Below, piece by piece: positions 1 through 7,774 of a stretch of DNA of 20,021 nt. Made by a program: the position numbers and the translations under genes. The stretch spans positions 1-20,021 of the forward strand of contig DAVZHM010000031.1 of the NCBI GenBank assembly GCA_052273845.1, read 5' to 3'. Below the pieces are notes generated by a model. It did not search any database, was not told the DNA's origin, and worked only from the letters and a program-made list of their open reading frames with translations. The DNA comes from Fimenecus sp052273845 (GTDB lineage Bacteria > Bacillota > Clostridia > Oscillospirales > Acutalibacteraceae). Position 1 is the first letter of the stretch; every line of letters begins with the position of its first letter.

Positions 1-102
1 GCGTTCCCCTTCACTGCCGGGCAAGCGCGAACCGATTTTTTCGGCGGCGTCTTTGACAATGTCATACGCCAATTCGGCATATTTTCTGCTTTCTTCTTTC
101 AT
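1..102 (-). CDS. N-terminal fragment of a probable M28-family metallopeptidase
   Basis: Only the first 34 codons lie in the window; the gene continues off the left edge. The ATG at 102 is preceded by GGGAGG with a 7-base gap, a convincing start. The peptide begins MKEESRKYAELAYDIV and ends with GSRLPGSEGER. A G-x-R-x-PGSEGE motif shortly after an amphipathic helix is typical of the N-terminus of M28-type zinc aminopeptidases, where it precedes the catalytic domain. The zinc ligands are outside the window, so the family call rests on this motif alone. It is divergent from the GPH transporter gene and has its own promoter at 153-181. Confidence 0.5.
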   Translation of the reverse strand, partial: MKEESRKYAELAYDIVKDAAEKIGSRLPGSEGER

Positions 103-152
103 ACATCTGCCTCCCTTTTTCGTTTGGAAAGAAAAAATAAATATTACAATTA

Positions 153-181
153 ATCATATTGCATTTTTCGCTTGAAATCAA
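153..181 (-). promoter_or_regulatory. Sigma-70-type promoter for the leftward peptidase-like gene
   Basis: On the minus strand a TTGATT (-35, 176-181) and a TATGAT (-10, 153-158) are separated by exactly 17 bases, about 50 bases upstream of the ATG at 102. Confidence 0.6.
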
Positions 182-207
182 GAGGATTTTCGGATTTTTA
201 GCGGTTT

Positions 208-239
208 TTTTGCATATTTTTCCAAAAAATCATGCAAAA
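208..239. promoter_or_regulatory. Inverted repeat TTTTGCAT/ATGCAAAA, possible operator
   Basis: TTTTGCAT (208-215) and its exact complement ATGCAAAA (232-239) are separated by 16 bases in the AT-rich divergent region between the leftward peptidase-like gene and the rightward transporter. The 24-base centre-to-centre distance would put both half-sites on a similar DNA face. It lies about 90 bases upstream of the transporter -35. That it binds a regulator is inference. Confidence 0.3.
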
Positions 240-329
240 CGGTAGCAATGTGCCGCATAAATTGAAACAAACCGCAAAGTATTCAAAAATCATGTGTAAA
301 CTTTATGCAGTTTTTTGTGTGCTGCGGGA

Positions 330-359
330 TTGCACAACACTATACTTTTGGTGTATAAT
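330..359 (+). promoter_or_regulatory. Promoter of the GPH transporter gene
   Basis: TTGCAC (330-335) and a perfect TATAAT (354-359) are separated by 18 bases. The expected start of transcription is near 366, giving a leader of only about 25 bases before the ATG at 392. Confidence 0.75.
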
Positions 360-391
360 ACCAATAAATGCAGTAAAAAGCGGTGAAAATT

Positions 392-1840
392 ATGAAATAT
401 ATCAGTAAAAAAGAGAGTATGCAGTTTTACACCGGTCTTGCTGGGCAAAATTTGGTGTATTCGTTTATCGGCGGTTCGTTTTTTACATATTTCATGACCG
501 ATATTACGATGTTCCCCGCCATTACGGTTTCGGTGCTTTTAGTTTTAATGAAGGTTTGGGACGGCGTAAATGACCCGATTATCGGCTCAATGATTGACCG
601 CCACACCTTTAAAAACGGTGAAAAGCTGCGTCCGTTTTTGCGCTATACGCCTTTGCCTGTGGGCATTTGCACGGTGCTTTTGTTCATTGTGTTCTCCACC
701 GACGAAAGCTTGCTTTGGTTGCGTGTTTCCTACTTTATCATTATGTACATCGCGTGGGATTTGGCTTATACCGTGCAAGATGTTTCCATTTGGGGCATTA
801 CCGCGTCGGTTTCGCCCGATTCCGAGGAACGCGACACCTTTGTAAAATGGGCGCGCACTGTCGGTTCGTGTGTTTACGGTGCGTTCAGCATGGGGATTCC
901 GATGGCACTTGAAATGATTGCGAATGCTACCGGCAGCAGTTTGGCTTTGATGACGCTTGTGTTCGCCGTAATTTTCGGTTTGGGCGGTGCAATGCTCAGT
1001 TACCGCACCTACTACGCGCAAGAGCGTATTCGCGTGAATACCCAAACACAGCAAAATTCGATTTTCGAGAGTCTTTCGCTGCTCTTCAAGAACAAAATGC
1101 TGATGCTCGTTACCCTTTCCAATCTGTTAGGCGCAGTGGGATTCGGCGGTCAGTTGGTCACCTATTTCTTTAAATACAAACTGCCGGCAGACTATCTCGG
1201 TGCAGGCAGTATTATCGGGGCGTTGGGATTGACCACGATATATGCCGCTGTGACAGGGTTGCCCGGATTTATCGGTATGTTGTTTGCGGACAGAATGAAA
1301 AAGGTTTTTAAATCTTATGTCAACGCCATCATTTTTATGCAAAGTTGCAACATTGTTGTGCGCGTGATTGCGTATTTCATCGGCTACGAAGGCGCGGGAC
1401 TTTGGATTGGCTTGGCACTCATCGGCATCGGGTGCATCCCCTTGGGCGCGGTATCCATTGCACAAACCTCTATTTTCTGCGACAGTATTGATTATATGGA
1501 ATGGAAAACGGGCAAACGCACCGAGGGCGTTACCTTCTCCATGCAAACCTTTTTCACAAAAATCACCAGCGGGATTACCGCAGGTCTTGCCGCATTGGCG
1601 TTGCATTTGATGCAATACAAAGCCGTACCCGACGATGCAGAAGTATTTGTAGGCACGCAGTCGCAGGCGTTTGAAACTTGGATTTGGCCGTTTGTAATGC
1701 TCACCCCTGCACTTGCAAGTATTTTGAGTATTATTCCGCTGTTGTTCATTCGCTACACACCCGAAAAGCGTGCGCAAGTCGAAAAGGATTTGAAAGAACG
1801 CCGTGCCGCCGCAGAAACCGCAGAAGTTACACAACCTTAA
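392..1840 (+). CDS. GPH-family sugar:cation symporter (MFS)
   Basis: This is a 482-residue polytopic membrane protein of the glycoside-pentoside-hexuronide:cation symporter family, whose members (MelB, XylP, UidB type) import sugars or glycosides with H+ or Na+. The family signature is visible: a VWDGVNDPIIGSMIDR loop after the second membrane segment, followed by GEKLRPFLR. About 12 hydrophobic segments follow, and the C-terminus is a short charged tail. A GTG at 383 is in frame, but GGTGA at 382-386 fits better as a ribosome binding site 5 bases before the ATG at 392, so that start is preferred. The substrate cannot be read from sequence. The inositol operon lies about 1.2 kb downstream on the opposite strand, so inositol or an inositol glycoside is possible but unproven. 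Confidence 0.85.
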   Translation: MKYISKKESMQFYTGLAGQNLVYSFIGGSFFTYFMTDITMFPAITVSVLLVLMKVWDGVNDPIIGSMIDRHTFKNGEKLRPFLRYTPLPVGICTVLLFIVFSTDESLLWLRVSYFIIMYIAWDLAYTVQDVSIWGITASVSPDSEERDTFVKWARTVGSCVYGAFSMGIPMALEMIANATGSSLALMTLVFAVIFGLGGAMLSYRTYYAQERIRVNTQTQQNSIFESLSLLFKNKMLMLVTLSNLLGAVGFGGQLVTYFFKYKLPADYLGAGSIIGALGLTTIYAAVTGLPGFIGMLFADRMKKVFKSYVNAIIFMQSCNIVVRVIAYFIGYEGAGLWIGLALIGIGCIPLGAVSIAQTSIFCDSIDYMEWKTGKRTEGVTFSMQTFFTKITSGITAGLAALALHLMQYKAVPDDAEVFVGTQSQAFETWIWPFVMLTPALASILSIIPLLFIRYTPEKRAQVEKDLKERRAAAETAEVTQP

Positions 1841-1897
1841 AAACGCCGAATTCTGCCGTACATTCGGTTTTAATTCGAGTACACACAGACAGAATAA

Positions 1898-1959
1898 GAT
1901 ACAGGAACTTAAAACCCGACGCCGCCGCTTTAAGCGATGGGGTCGGGTTTTCCTGTATC
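1898..1959. terminator. Nested hairpin, probable terminator of the GPH transporter gene
   Basis: AAAACCCGAC (1911-1920) pairs with GTCGGGTTTT (1942-1951). Outside this, GATACAGG (1898-1905) pairs with CCTGTATC (1952-1959), with a 5-base bulge on the left arm. A smaller GCTTTAAGC palindrome sits in the loop. The inner stem followed by TTTT resembles a rho-independent terminator about 60 bases after the transporter stop codon. The outer stem is more than a terminator needs. Confidence 0.55.
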
Positions 1960-2123
1960 TCGAAAATTTACGATTGCTTAGAACATTGACAGCGTTTTGG
2001 AAGCATTGTCAGCGAACCTAAAATGCGAATACCTGTACCTGTTCTGCGACAGACTGCATTTTTACACACAGTATTATCACAAAGCGACAACAGCGGTTTG
2101 CCGTTTACATAAATCATATATCT

Positions 2124-2162
2124 TTGATACCGCTTGATACCGCAGACGGCAATTTGATACCG
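2124..2162 (+). repeat. Three copies of TTGATACCG
   Basis: TTGATACCG occurs at 2124-2132, 2134-2142 and 2154-2162. The first two are 10 bases apart and the third is 20 bases further on, i.e. multiples of about one helical turn. No function is evident. Confidence 0.4.
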
Positions 2163-2183
2163 ATAACATTCCCGTTTCCAATG

Positions 2184-2378
2184 CTAATCTTTCTTTAAGA
2201 ATCCATAAATACAAAAGCCCAGACCGATAAAAGGACTGAAAACGCAAAATCCCATTAACACCGTACTAAAATCAAGTCCCGGTGAAATGACATTTACATC
2301 GGAAAAGGGCAATGGAAAAATGATGAAAGCGATTCCCATCAACAGCCATTTCATACCATGAATATATTTCCCTTTCAT
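2184..2378 (-). CDS. Small two-segment membrane protein, unknown function
   Basis: This 64-residue protein is not recognised. It has two hydrophobic segments (roughly residues 8-25 and 36-59), a short polar loop between them, and a KKD C-terminus, so a small inner-membrane protein is likely. Tandem ATG codons stand at 2381 and 2378. AGGAGG at 2384-2389 is 2 bases from the first and 5 from the second, so 2378 is the better start. The AGGAGG overlaps the TAG stop codon of the ORF just upstream (2388-2390), which suggests translational coupling. It converges with the GPH transporter gene. Confidence 0.6.
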   Translation of the reverse strand: MKGKYIHGMKWLLMGIAFIIFPLPFSDVNVISPGLDFSTVLMGFCVFSPFIGLGFCIYGFLKKD

Positions 2379-2387
2379 CATATCCTC

Positions 2388-2681
2388 CTACGCAACATTC
2401 ACAGTTATAATCCTTGCGTTACAGTCGTGTTTCAGTCCGGCTAAGGAAAAACTGATTCCGCCGGAAGTACAGCTTACGCCAATACTCCCAGCCGCAACTT
2501 CTTTATGACAATAAGCGCTTCTGACATTTAAAATACCGGCTTGCTCGACAATAATTCCATATGTTAAATAAGCAGAAATCGACTGTGCCGCTTTAAGATG
2601 TGCCAAAACAGATCTGTTACAGTTAATAGGCTTCTGTAATTTAAATCGCAGTGCAGTCCCTGTCATTGAAGGGTAATCCAA
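2388..2681 (-). CDS. Hypothetical protein, possibly 5'-truncated
   Basis: The frame encodes 97 residues from a TTG codon at 2681 and is not recognised. It is rich in Ser, Gly, Ala and Val with few charges, suggesting a beta-rich rather than helical protein. It contains four Cys (in NCNR, AYCHK, VSCTS and HDCNA). The frame stays open upstream to about 2759 and adds more Cys (CFRFGTCCGTVLKC) before a stop, with no ATG or GTG and no good ribosome binding site. It is therefore either started weakly at TTG or is the 3' part of a gene that lost its beginning. Its stop overlaps the ribosome binding site of the next small gene, which supports real translation. Confidence 0.4.
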   Translation of the reverse strand: MDYPSMTGTALRFKLQKPINCNRSVLAHLKAAQSISAYLTYGIIVEQAGILNVRSAYCHKEVAAGSIGVSCTSGGISFSLAGLKHDCNARIITVNVA

Positions 2682-3007
2682 CGATAACTTTCCGTGCGGA
2701 AAATTAGTTGAATTATTACATTTTAAAACAGTACCACAGCAAGTTCCGAATCTGAAACATCAGGATAAGCACATCGCATCTGCTCTATAAGACAATCAGA
2801 TTCTTTTCATTTACTTTAATGTGTTATATAATCGCAACCGTCTCTTTCTATGAGAATTATATCAATAAAGCCGAACGAAATCCATGGTATAAATCCACAA
2901 AAATAGGATTTCAGTCTTAGTAATATACACAACGCCCCTGCAACCAGAACTGCCCCAAATTGTGTGGCTCGCACAATTTGGGGCTGCTCTTTTGATTCAT
3001 ATTGTAT
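2682..3007. other. Intergenic stretch downstream of iolG
   Basis: No gene is supported apart from the open extension of the small ORF up to about 2759. The stretch is AT-rich and ends with a 13-bp hairpin at 2952-2984 just after the iolG stop codon. Confidence 0.5.
2952..2984. terminator. 13-bp perfect hairpin at the end of the iol operon
   Basis: GCCCCAAATTGTG (2952-2964) pairs perfectly with CACAATTTGGGGC (2972-2984) around a 7-base loop. It lies 24 bases beyond the iolG stop codon, where the operon terminator is expected. Read leftward, the stem is followed by AGTTCTGG rather than a U-run; read rightward it is followed by TGCTCTTTT. It may therefore be a weak terminator or an mRNA-stabilising 3' hairpin. 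Confidence 0.5.
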
Positions 3008-4015
3008 TTACTGAATTTCGGAAAGTTTAACCGGTCTGTGCTCGTTTGCGGATTTTTCAGCCGCAAGCGCGATTTTCACAGACTGCAAACCTGCGTGAAT
3101 CCCAACAGGTGTTTCCGTGTTGTTTTGGACAGCGTCGCAGAATTCTCTGACTTCCTGTGCAAAACTCTCCATATATCTTTCAAGGAAGAAATAAAGCGGT
3201 TTCTCCCCTGTTACGCCATCTGCCGTAGAAAGCACGGCGGAAGAAAGCGTATCGTTGGAAGTTACTACCATACCTTTCGAGCCGAACAATTCTGCTCTTT
3301 GGTCATAGCCATACATTGCCTGGCGGGAATTGTCAATCACCGCAAGTGCGCCGTTTGCCATTTTCAGAGAAATGATGGCCGTGTCAAAGTCGCCGTATTC
3401 ACGAATCGACGGGTTGATAAGCGCATCGGCATAAACATACAGTTCTTCCACATCGCTGTTTGTAAGGAAGCAAGCCATATCAAAATCATGAATGGTCATA
3501 TCGAGGAAAATGCTTGCCGCACAGTAGCCGACAGGCGGTGCTTGCGGGTCTCTGGAAGTGATTTTCAAAATCTGTGCATCCCCGATTTTGCCTTCGTCAT
3601 ATGCCTTGCGAACAGCGGCAAAGTTGTGGTCAAAACGGCGGTTGAAGCCGACTTGGAATTTCACTTCGGGATGTGCTTTGAGCGCATCGGCGATTTCCAT
3701 AATCTTGTCTACCGTGTTGGCAAGGGGTTTTTCGCAGAACACGTGTTTGCCCGCATTGATGGCTTCAATGGAAATAGGCGCGTGGGTGTCGGTCGAGGAG
3801 CAAACAAGCACGGCGTCAATATCTTTATCCTCAATGATTTTTTTGTAGTCGGTGTAGATTTTTTCAACGCCGAAACCCTCAATAAACGCTTTGGTTTCGT
3901 CATTCATAAAGGGGTCTGCAACGGCAACCACCGTGGCATTTTTCACATGGTACGAAATGGATTCCAAATGCACCTTACCGATGCGCCCGGCACCGATAAT
4001 ACCGATTTTTAACAT
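3008..4015 (-). CDS. iolG: myo-inositol 2-dehydrogenase
   Basis: This 335-residue Gfo/Idh/MocA-family oxidoreductase would oxidise myo-inositol to 2-keto-myo-inositol with NAD+, the first step of inositol catabolism. The Rossmann motif GIIGAGRIG is at residues 5-13, the CEKPLA motif with the catalytic Lys at 94-99 (K96), and the LDMTIHDFDM motif with the Asp and His of the active site at 171-180. Length matches the family. The frame is open further upstream, but AAGGAG 8 bases before the ATG at 4015 and the conserved MLKIGIIG start fix the N-terminus. It is the last gene of the operon, after a palindromic insert separating it from iolA. Related sugar or scyllo-inositol dehydrogenases share the fold; the operon decides the call. 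Confidence 0.88.
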   Translation of the reverse strand: MLKIGIIGAGRIGKVHLESISYHVKNATVVAVADPFMNDETKAFIEGFGVEKIYTDYKKIIEDKDIDAVLVCSSTDTHAPISIEAINAGKHVFCEKPLANTVDKIMEIADALKAHPEVKFQVGFNRRFDHNFAAVRKAYDEGKIGDAQILKITSRDPQAPPVGYCAASIFLDMTIHDFDMACFLTNSDVEELYVYADALINPSIREYGDFDTAIISLKMANGALAVIDNSRQAMYGYDQRAELFGSKGMVVTSNDTLSSAVLSTADGVTGEKPLYFFLERYMESFAQEVREFCDAVQNNTETPVGIHAGLQSVKIALAAEKSANEHRPVKLSEIQ

Positions 4016-4046
4016 AAGTATTTCTCCTTTTATATTGAGTTGCAAG

Positions 4047-4100
4047 GATGACGAGGGCATCGCGCCCCGACCTGCAGGTCAAGGCCCCCGCCCTACACAG
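4047..4100. repeat. Palindromic GC-rich intergenic element between iolA and iolG
   Basis: The 95-base iolA-iolG gap contains a GC-rich block with a perfect 12-base palindrome GACCTGCAGGTC (4069-4080) flanked by C- and G-rich arms. Its base composition differs sharply from the AT-rich flanks that carry the ribosome binding site. It looks like a dispersed extragenic palindromic repeat. Only one copy is visible here, so repeat status is inference. Confidence 0.45.
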
Positions 4101-4110
4101 AAACAAACGA

Positions 4111-5619
4111 TTAGATAGTGCCGTCCCAAGTGGAAACATTGGTTGTATTCTTTTCTTCTTCGTCAAACCAATGCGTGGTAACGGCTTTGCTCTCGGTGAA
4201 GAAGCGGTAAGCGTCTTTGCCGAGGCAATGCAAATCGCCGAAGAAAGACTGTTTGTGACCCGAGAACGGGAAGAAGCCGACGGGCACGGGAATACCGACG
4301 TTGATGCCGACCTGACCGCCATCCGTATAGCGCGCAAACTGACGCGCGAAATAGCCGCTTTGCGTGTAGATAACGGAGCCGTTTGCATAGGGGTTGGCGT
4401 TCATAATAGCGAGACCTTCTTCAAAATTCTTGCAACGCTTGATGCAAAGCACGGGGCCGAACACTTCGTCTCTGCCGATGGTCATATCCTCTGTGACATG
4501 GTCGAAAATGGTGGGACCGACGAAATAGCCGTCCTCATAGCCTTCCACAACGCAGTTTCTGCCGTCGAGCACCAATTCTGCGCCCTCTTTGACACCCTTG
4601 TCGATGTCGGCAAGGACTTCTTTATAGTGTTTTTCATAGGTAATCGGCCCGAGTTTGGAAGTTTTATCCCAAGAGGGACCAACCTTAATCTTTTCAGCCT
4701 GTTTTTTAAGTTCTGCAACGAACTGGTCGGCAATCGATTCTTCGACAACGCAAGCCGAAAGTGCCATACAACGCTGACCTGCGCAACCGTAAGCGGAATT
4801 GATAACGCCTGCAACCGTTCTTTCCAATGCGCAGTCTGCCATAACAAGGGCGTGGTTTTTCGCCTGGCAAAGTGCTTGGCAACGCTTGCCTGCTGCGGCG
4901 GCGCGCTGATAGATTTTCAAACCCACGGGAGTAGAACCGACAAAGGTAATACCCTTAACATCGGGATGGTCTAAAATGGTATTGATTTCGTTTCTCGAGC
5001 AGGTCACAACATTGATAACGCCGTCGGGTACGCCTGCTTCCTTATAGATTTTCGCGAACAGCATAGCGGTTTTCGGGGTAAGTGAAGCCGCTTTCAAAAC
5101 CATTGTATTGCCGGTTGCAATGCAGGTGGGCGCCATCCAACCGAACGGAATCATTGCGGGGAAGTTCACGGGAACAATGCCTGCAAACACGCCCAAAGGC
5201 TCACGGTATTTGACCGTATCGTAGCCGTTGGAAGCGTCCATCAAGCTCTCGCCCATCATCAAAGACGGCACTTGCGTAGCAAGCTCCGTGCCCTCTTTGG
5301 CTTTTAAGACGTCGCCTTCTGCCTCTGCCCATACTTTGCCGTTTTCTTTGGCTACGGACATGGTCAGTTCTTCCATATTTTCGATAATTAAGTCGCGGAT
5401 TTTGTAAAGAATCTGTGCGCGCTTGATGGCGGGCACGGCACGCCAGCCGGGATACGCTTTCTTTGCCGCTTCGATAGCCTCGAGCACCTCATCGTTGGTG
5501 CAGCAAGGCGCTTGCCCTGTGATTTCACCGGTGCTGGGATTATGTAAATCATACCAAACATCGGTTTTAGACTCTTTGAACTCGCCGTTCACAAAGTATT
5601 TGAGTTTTTCAACTGCCAT
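4111..5619 (-). CDS. iolA: Methylmalonate/malonate-semialdehyde dehydrogenase (CoA-acylating)
   Basis: This 502-residue aldehyde dehydrogenase superfamily member would convert malonic semialdehyde plus CoA and NAD+ to acetyl-CoA, CO2 and NADH, the last step of the inositol pathway. The catalytic Cys is C284 in GCAGQRCMA. The PVNFPAMIPF motif (residues 150-159) and the QAKNHALVM segment (252-260) are typical of the MMSDH subfamily rather than other aldehyde dehydrogenases, and EVFGPVLC is present further on. Length is slightly above the usual 487 or so because of an acidic C-terminal tail. The start at 5619 has AAGGAG 8 bases upstream. It lies 50 bases after iolE in the operon. Confidence 0.92.
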   Translation of the reverse strand: MAVEKLKYFVNGEFKESKTDVWYDLHNPSTGEITGQAPCCTNDEVLEAIEAAKKAYPGWRAVPAIKRAQILYKIRDLIIENMEELTMSVAKENGKVWAEAEGDVLKAKEGTELATQVPSLMMGESLMDASNGYDTVKYREPLGVFAGIVPVNFPAMIPFGWMAPTCIATGNTMVLKAASLTPKTAMLFAKIYKEAGVPDGVINVVTCSRNEINTILDHPDVKGITFVGSTPVGLKIYQRAAAAGKRCQALCQAKNHALVMADCALERTVAGVINSAYGCAGQRCMALSACVVEESIADQFVAELKKQAEKIKVGPSWDKTSKLGPITYEKHYKEVLADIDKGVKEGAELVLDGRNCVVEGYEDGYFVGPTIFDHVTEDMTIGRDEVFGPVLCIKRCKNFEEGLAIMNANPYANGSVIYTQSGYFARQFARYTDGGQVGINVGIPVPVGFFPFSGHKQSFFGDLHCLGKDAYRFFTESKAVTTHWFDEEEKNTTNVSTWDGTI

Positions 5620-5669
5620 TTTATTTTCTCCTTTTTAGGATTTTTATTTTTAGATATGAGGTGAAAAGA

Positions 5670-6563
5670 TTATAACCCGGAAACCTCATTGATATATTTC
5701 CGTGCTTTGATTGCATATTCCAGCGGATTTGCCTTTGCAGGGTCTTGCTCGGCTTCTACAAGGACATAGCCCTCATACCCTGTTTCTTCCAACACATCGA
5801 AAATCGGTTTGAAATCGAGTGCGCCGTCGCCGGGGACGGTAAAGGTGCCCAAGCGCACACCGTCGAGGAAGCTCAAGTTTTCCGCTTTGACCTTTTCAAT
5901 CACTTCGGGACGAATGTCTTTCAAATGGACATGGCGAATGCGGTTGGCGTACTTTTTCAGCACTGCCATATAGTCCTCGCCGCAATATGCCAAGTGGCCG
6001 CTGTCAAACAAAAGTCCGAACAGTTCGGGATCGGTATTTTCCATCATACGGTCAATTTCCGCGGCGGTCTGTACCACGGTGCCCATATGGTGGTGGAAGC
6101 AAAGAGAAATGCCCATATCCTTTGCCACTTTGCCGAGTTTGTTCAGCCCCGTGCAAAGCAGATCCCATTCTTCGTCGTTCATCACATATTTGTCGCGGAA
6201 AATGGATTTGTCCGTGCCCTGAATGGAATGGCCCTGTTCGGAAACGCCGACCACTTTTGCGCCCATTTCTTTTAAGAATGTGATGTGGCGAATAAAATCG
6301 CGCTCGGTTTCTTCATAGGGTTTTGTGGTCAAGAAGGTGGAAAACCATGCGTTGCAAATCTGCATCCCGCGCAGGTCAAGCGCCTTTTTGAGTTCCACGG
6401 CGTCTTTCGGGTATTTGTTGCCGACCTCACAGCCGGTAAACCCTGCCAAAGCCATTTCGGAAACGCATTGTTCAAAGGTGTTTTGCGCGCCGAGGTCGGG
6501 CATATCGTCATTCGTCCACGCAATCGGCGCAATGCCGAGTTTTACTTTGTTTTTGTCTAACAT
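5670..6563 (-). CDS. iolE: 2-keto-myo-inositol dehydratase (inosose dehydratase)
   Basis: This 297-residue TIM-barrel protein of the xylose isomerase-like/AP endonuclease 2 superfamily would dehydrate 2-keto-myo-inositol to the trihydroxycyclohexane-dione that IolD cleaves. Metal-site motifs are visible in order: GCEVG (residues 44-48), FHHHMGT (156-162), LLFDSGH (184-190), HVHLKD (211-216) and a VEAEQD motif near the C-terminus. The frame is open upstream to 6662, but the conserved start MLDKNKVKLGIAPIAW and the family length point to the ATG at 6563. That ATG overlaps the iolD stop codon as TAATG, and no clear ribosome binding site precedes it, so iolE translation probably depends on ribosomes finishing iolD. 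Confidence 0.92.
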   Translation of the reverse strand: MLDKNKVKLGIAPIAWTNDDMPDLGAQNTFEQCVSEMALAGFTGCEVGNKYPKDAVELKKALDLRGMQICNAWFSTFLTTKPYEETERDFIRHITFLKEMGAKVVGVSEQGHSIQGTDKSIFRDKYVMNDEEWDLLCTGLNKLGKVAKDMGISLCFHHHMGTVVQTAAEIDRMMENTDPELFGLLFDSGHLAYCGEDYMAVLKKYANRIRHVHLKDIRPEVIEKVKAENLSFLDGVRLGTFTVPGDGALDFKPIFDVLEETGYEGYVLVEAEQDPAKANPLEYAIKARKYINEVSGL

Positions 6564-7774
6564 TAGTATTTTCTCGCTTTCTCTAAATTTTCTTTCTTTT
6601 TTTCGTAAGCCGCTTGCACGGCTTCGTTTTGCGAAGTACTTGCCACGCCGACATTCCACCACGCGCCGTAGCCATCCGTCATGGATTTCGGCAGCACTTT
6701 GATGTCAATGAGTGTGGAAACGGTTTGCTTTTGGCTGTCGATAAGCGCCGCTTCGAGTTCTTCGGGTGTTTTGGCGGAATAAGTTTTCACGCCGTACCCG
6801 GAAGCCGCCGCAGCAAAGTCAATCGGCACCAAATCGCCCAGCAAATCGCCGTTTTCGTCGCGGAAACGGAATTCCGTGGCAAGGTTGCCGATACCGTTGG
6901 ACATTTCGAGATTGTTGATGCAGCCGAAGCCGCTGTTGTCAAAGAGCAGAACGTTGATCTTTTTGTGCTCCTGCACGCTCGTCACCAATTCGGAATGGAG
7001 CATCAAATAACTGCCGTCCCCGCACATCGCGTAGACTTCTTTTTCGGGGTCAGCCAATTTTGAGCCGAATGCACCCGCGATTTCGTATCCCATACAGGAA
7101 TATCCGTATTCCATATTGTAGGAATAGCGGCTGTCCGAAGTCCACATACGCTGTAAATCGCCGGGGAGCGAACCTGCCGCACCGACGCAAATCGCATCGT
7201 CGGGGATTAAGCGGCGTACCATGGAAACCGCGGCGGTTTGGGTAAGTCTGCCGCCGATTTTTTCCACAAATTCGGGAATGGTGCGCTTGTCGCCCGCTGC
7301 AATGAGGGGTTTGAAATTTTCGTCATATTTATAATCGGCAAGGAACTGCATTTCTTTTGCCCAACCGTCACGCGCGGCGGCGATTTCGGTGGTATATGCA
7401 GAACGGTAGTTTGCCGCTTTGAGCGCCGTATACAGCGCTTCCAAGCCGAGTTTTGCGTCCGCAACCAATTTGACGGCGCCGAGTTTGTAAGCATCAAAAC
7501 GCGATGTATTGATGGTAAGCACTTTTGCATCGCTTCTGAACAACGCTTTCGAGCCTGTGGTGAAGTCGGAAAAACGCGTGCCGACGCCCAAAATAACATC
7601 TGCGGCTTTCGCGATTTCATTGCCCGAAGAATTGCCCGTTACGCCCACGCCGCCGAGATTGTACGCATCGCTTGACAAACAGGCGGTTTTGCCGCTTTGG
7701 GTTTCGGCAAAGGGAATATTAAATTCGTGGCAGAATTTTTCAAGCGTTTTCGCCCGCTTCGGAATACCGCACAC
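6563..7774 (-). CDS. iolD: 3D-(3,5/4)-trihydroxycyclohexane-1,2-dione hydrolase, C-terminal part (after frameshift)
   Basis: This frame carries the middle and C-terminal domains of IolD, a thiamine diphosphate enzyme that opens the ring of the IolE product to 5-deoxyglucuronate. The real coding part begins around 7746 (LEKFCHEFNIPFAETQSGK); the preceding residues from the GTG at 7774 are out-of-frame sequence. The ThDP-binding signature is present as GDGSYLML (residues 252-259 of this frame) followed by the conserved Asn in LLFDNSG (N280). It ends with TAATG overlapping iolE. Joined to the 7740-8483 part it would give about 639 residues, the expected IolD length. On its own it lacks the N-terminal catalytic Glu domain and has no ribosome binding site. 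Confidence 0.88.
   Translation of the reverse strand: MCGIPKRAKTLEKFCHEFNIPFAETQSGKTACLSSDAYNLGGVGVTGNSSGNEIAKAADVILGVGTRFSDFTTGSKALFRSDAKVLTINTSRFDAYKLGAVKLVADAKLGLEALYTALKAANYRSAYTTEIAAARDGWAKEMQFLADYKYDENFKPLIAAGDKRTIPEFVEKIGGRLTQTAAVSMVRRLIPDDAICVGAAGSLPGDLQRMWTSDSRYSYNMEYGYSCMGYEIAGAFGSKLADPEKEVYAMCGDGSYLMLHSELVTSVQEHKKINVLLFDNSGFGCINNLEMSNGIGNLATEFRFRDENGDLLGDLVPIDFAAAASGYGVKTYSAKTPEELEAALIDSQKQTVSTLIDIKVLPKSMTDGYGAWWNVGVASTSQNEAVQAAYEKKKENLEKARKY

Larger units (their letters stand above)
1841..2183. other. Gene-poor stretch after the GPH transporter
   Basis: No convincing gene is visible. The stretch holds a nested hairpin at 1898-1959 and three copies of TTGATACCG at 2124-2162. Short open frames here have no ribosome binding site and no recognisable product. 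Confidence 0.5.

Noticed and set aside
232..246. Catabolite-responsive (cre) site upstream of the first GPH gene
   Set aside because: TGCAAAACGGTAGCA resembles the consensus but has one extra base and poor symmetry.
2124..2162. CRISPR-like array from the TTGATACCG copies
   Set aside because: The units are 9 bases with 1- and 11-base gaps; far too short for repeats and spacers, and no cas genes are present.
3002..4012. A 336-codon open frame on the plus strand opposite iolG
   Set aside because: It mirrors iolG exactly, has no family motifs or ribosome binding site, and is a by-product of codon use in the minus-strand gene.
4048..4974. A 308-codon plus-strand open frame opposite iolA
   Set aside because: iolA is unmistakable on the other strand with its catalytic Cys motif; this frame has no start signals.
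7738..7752. Programmed +1 frameshift in iolD
   Set aside because: There is no prfB-like slippery CTTTGA with an upstream Shine-Dalgarno stimulator, and removing one A gives a better family match (GETLEKF) than slipping at the TGA. A mutation or sequence error is simpler.
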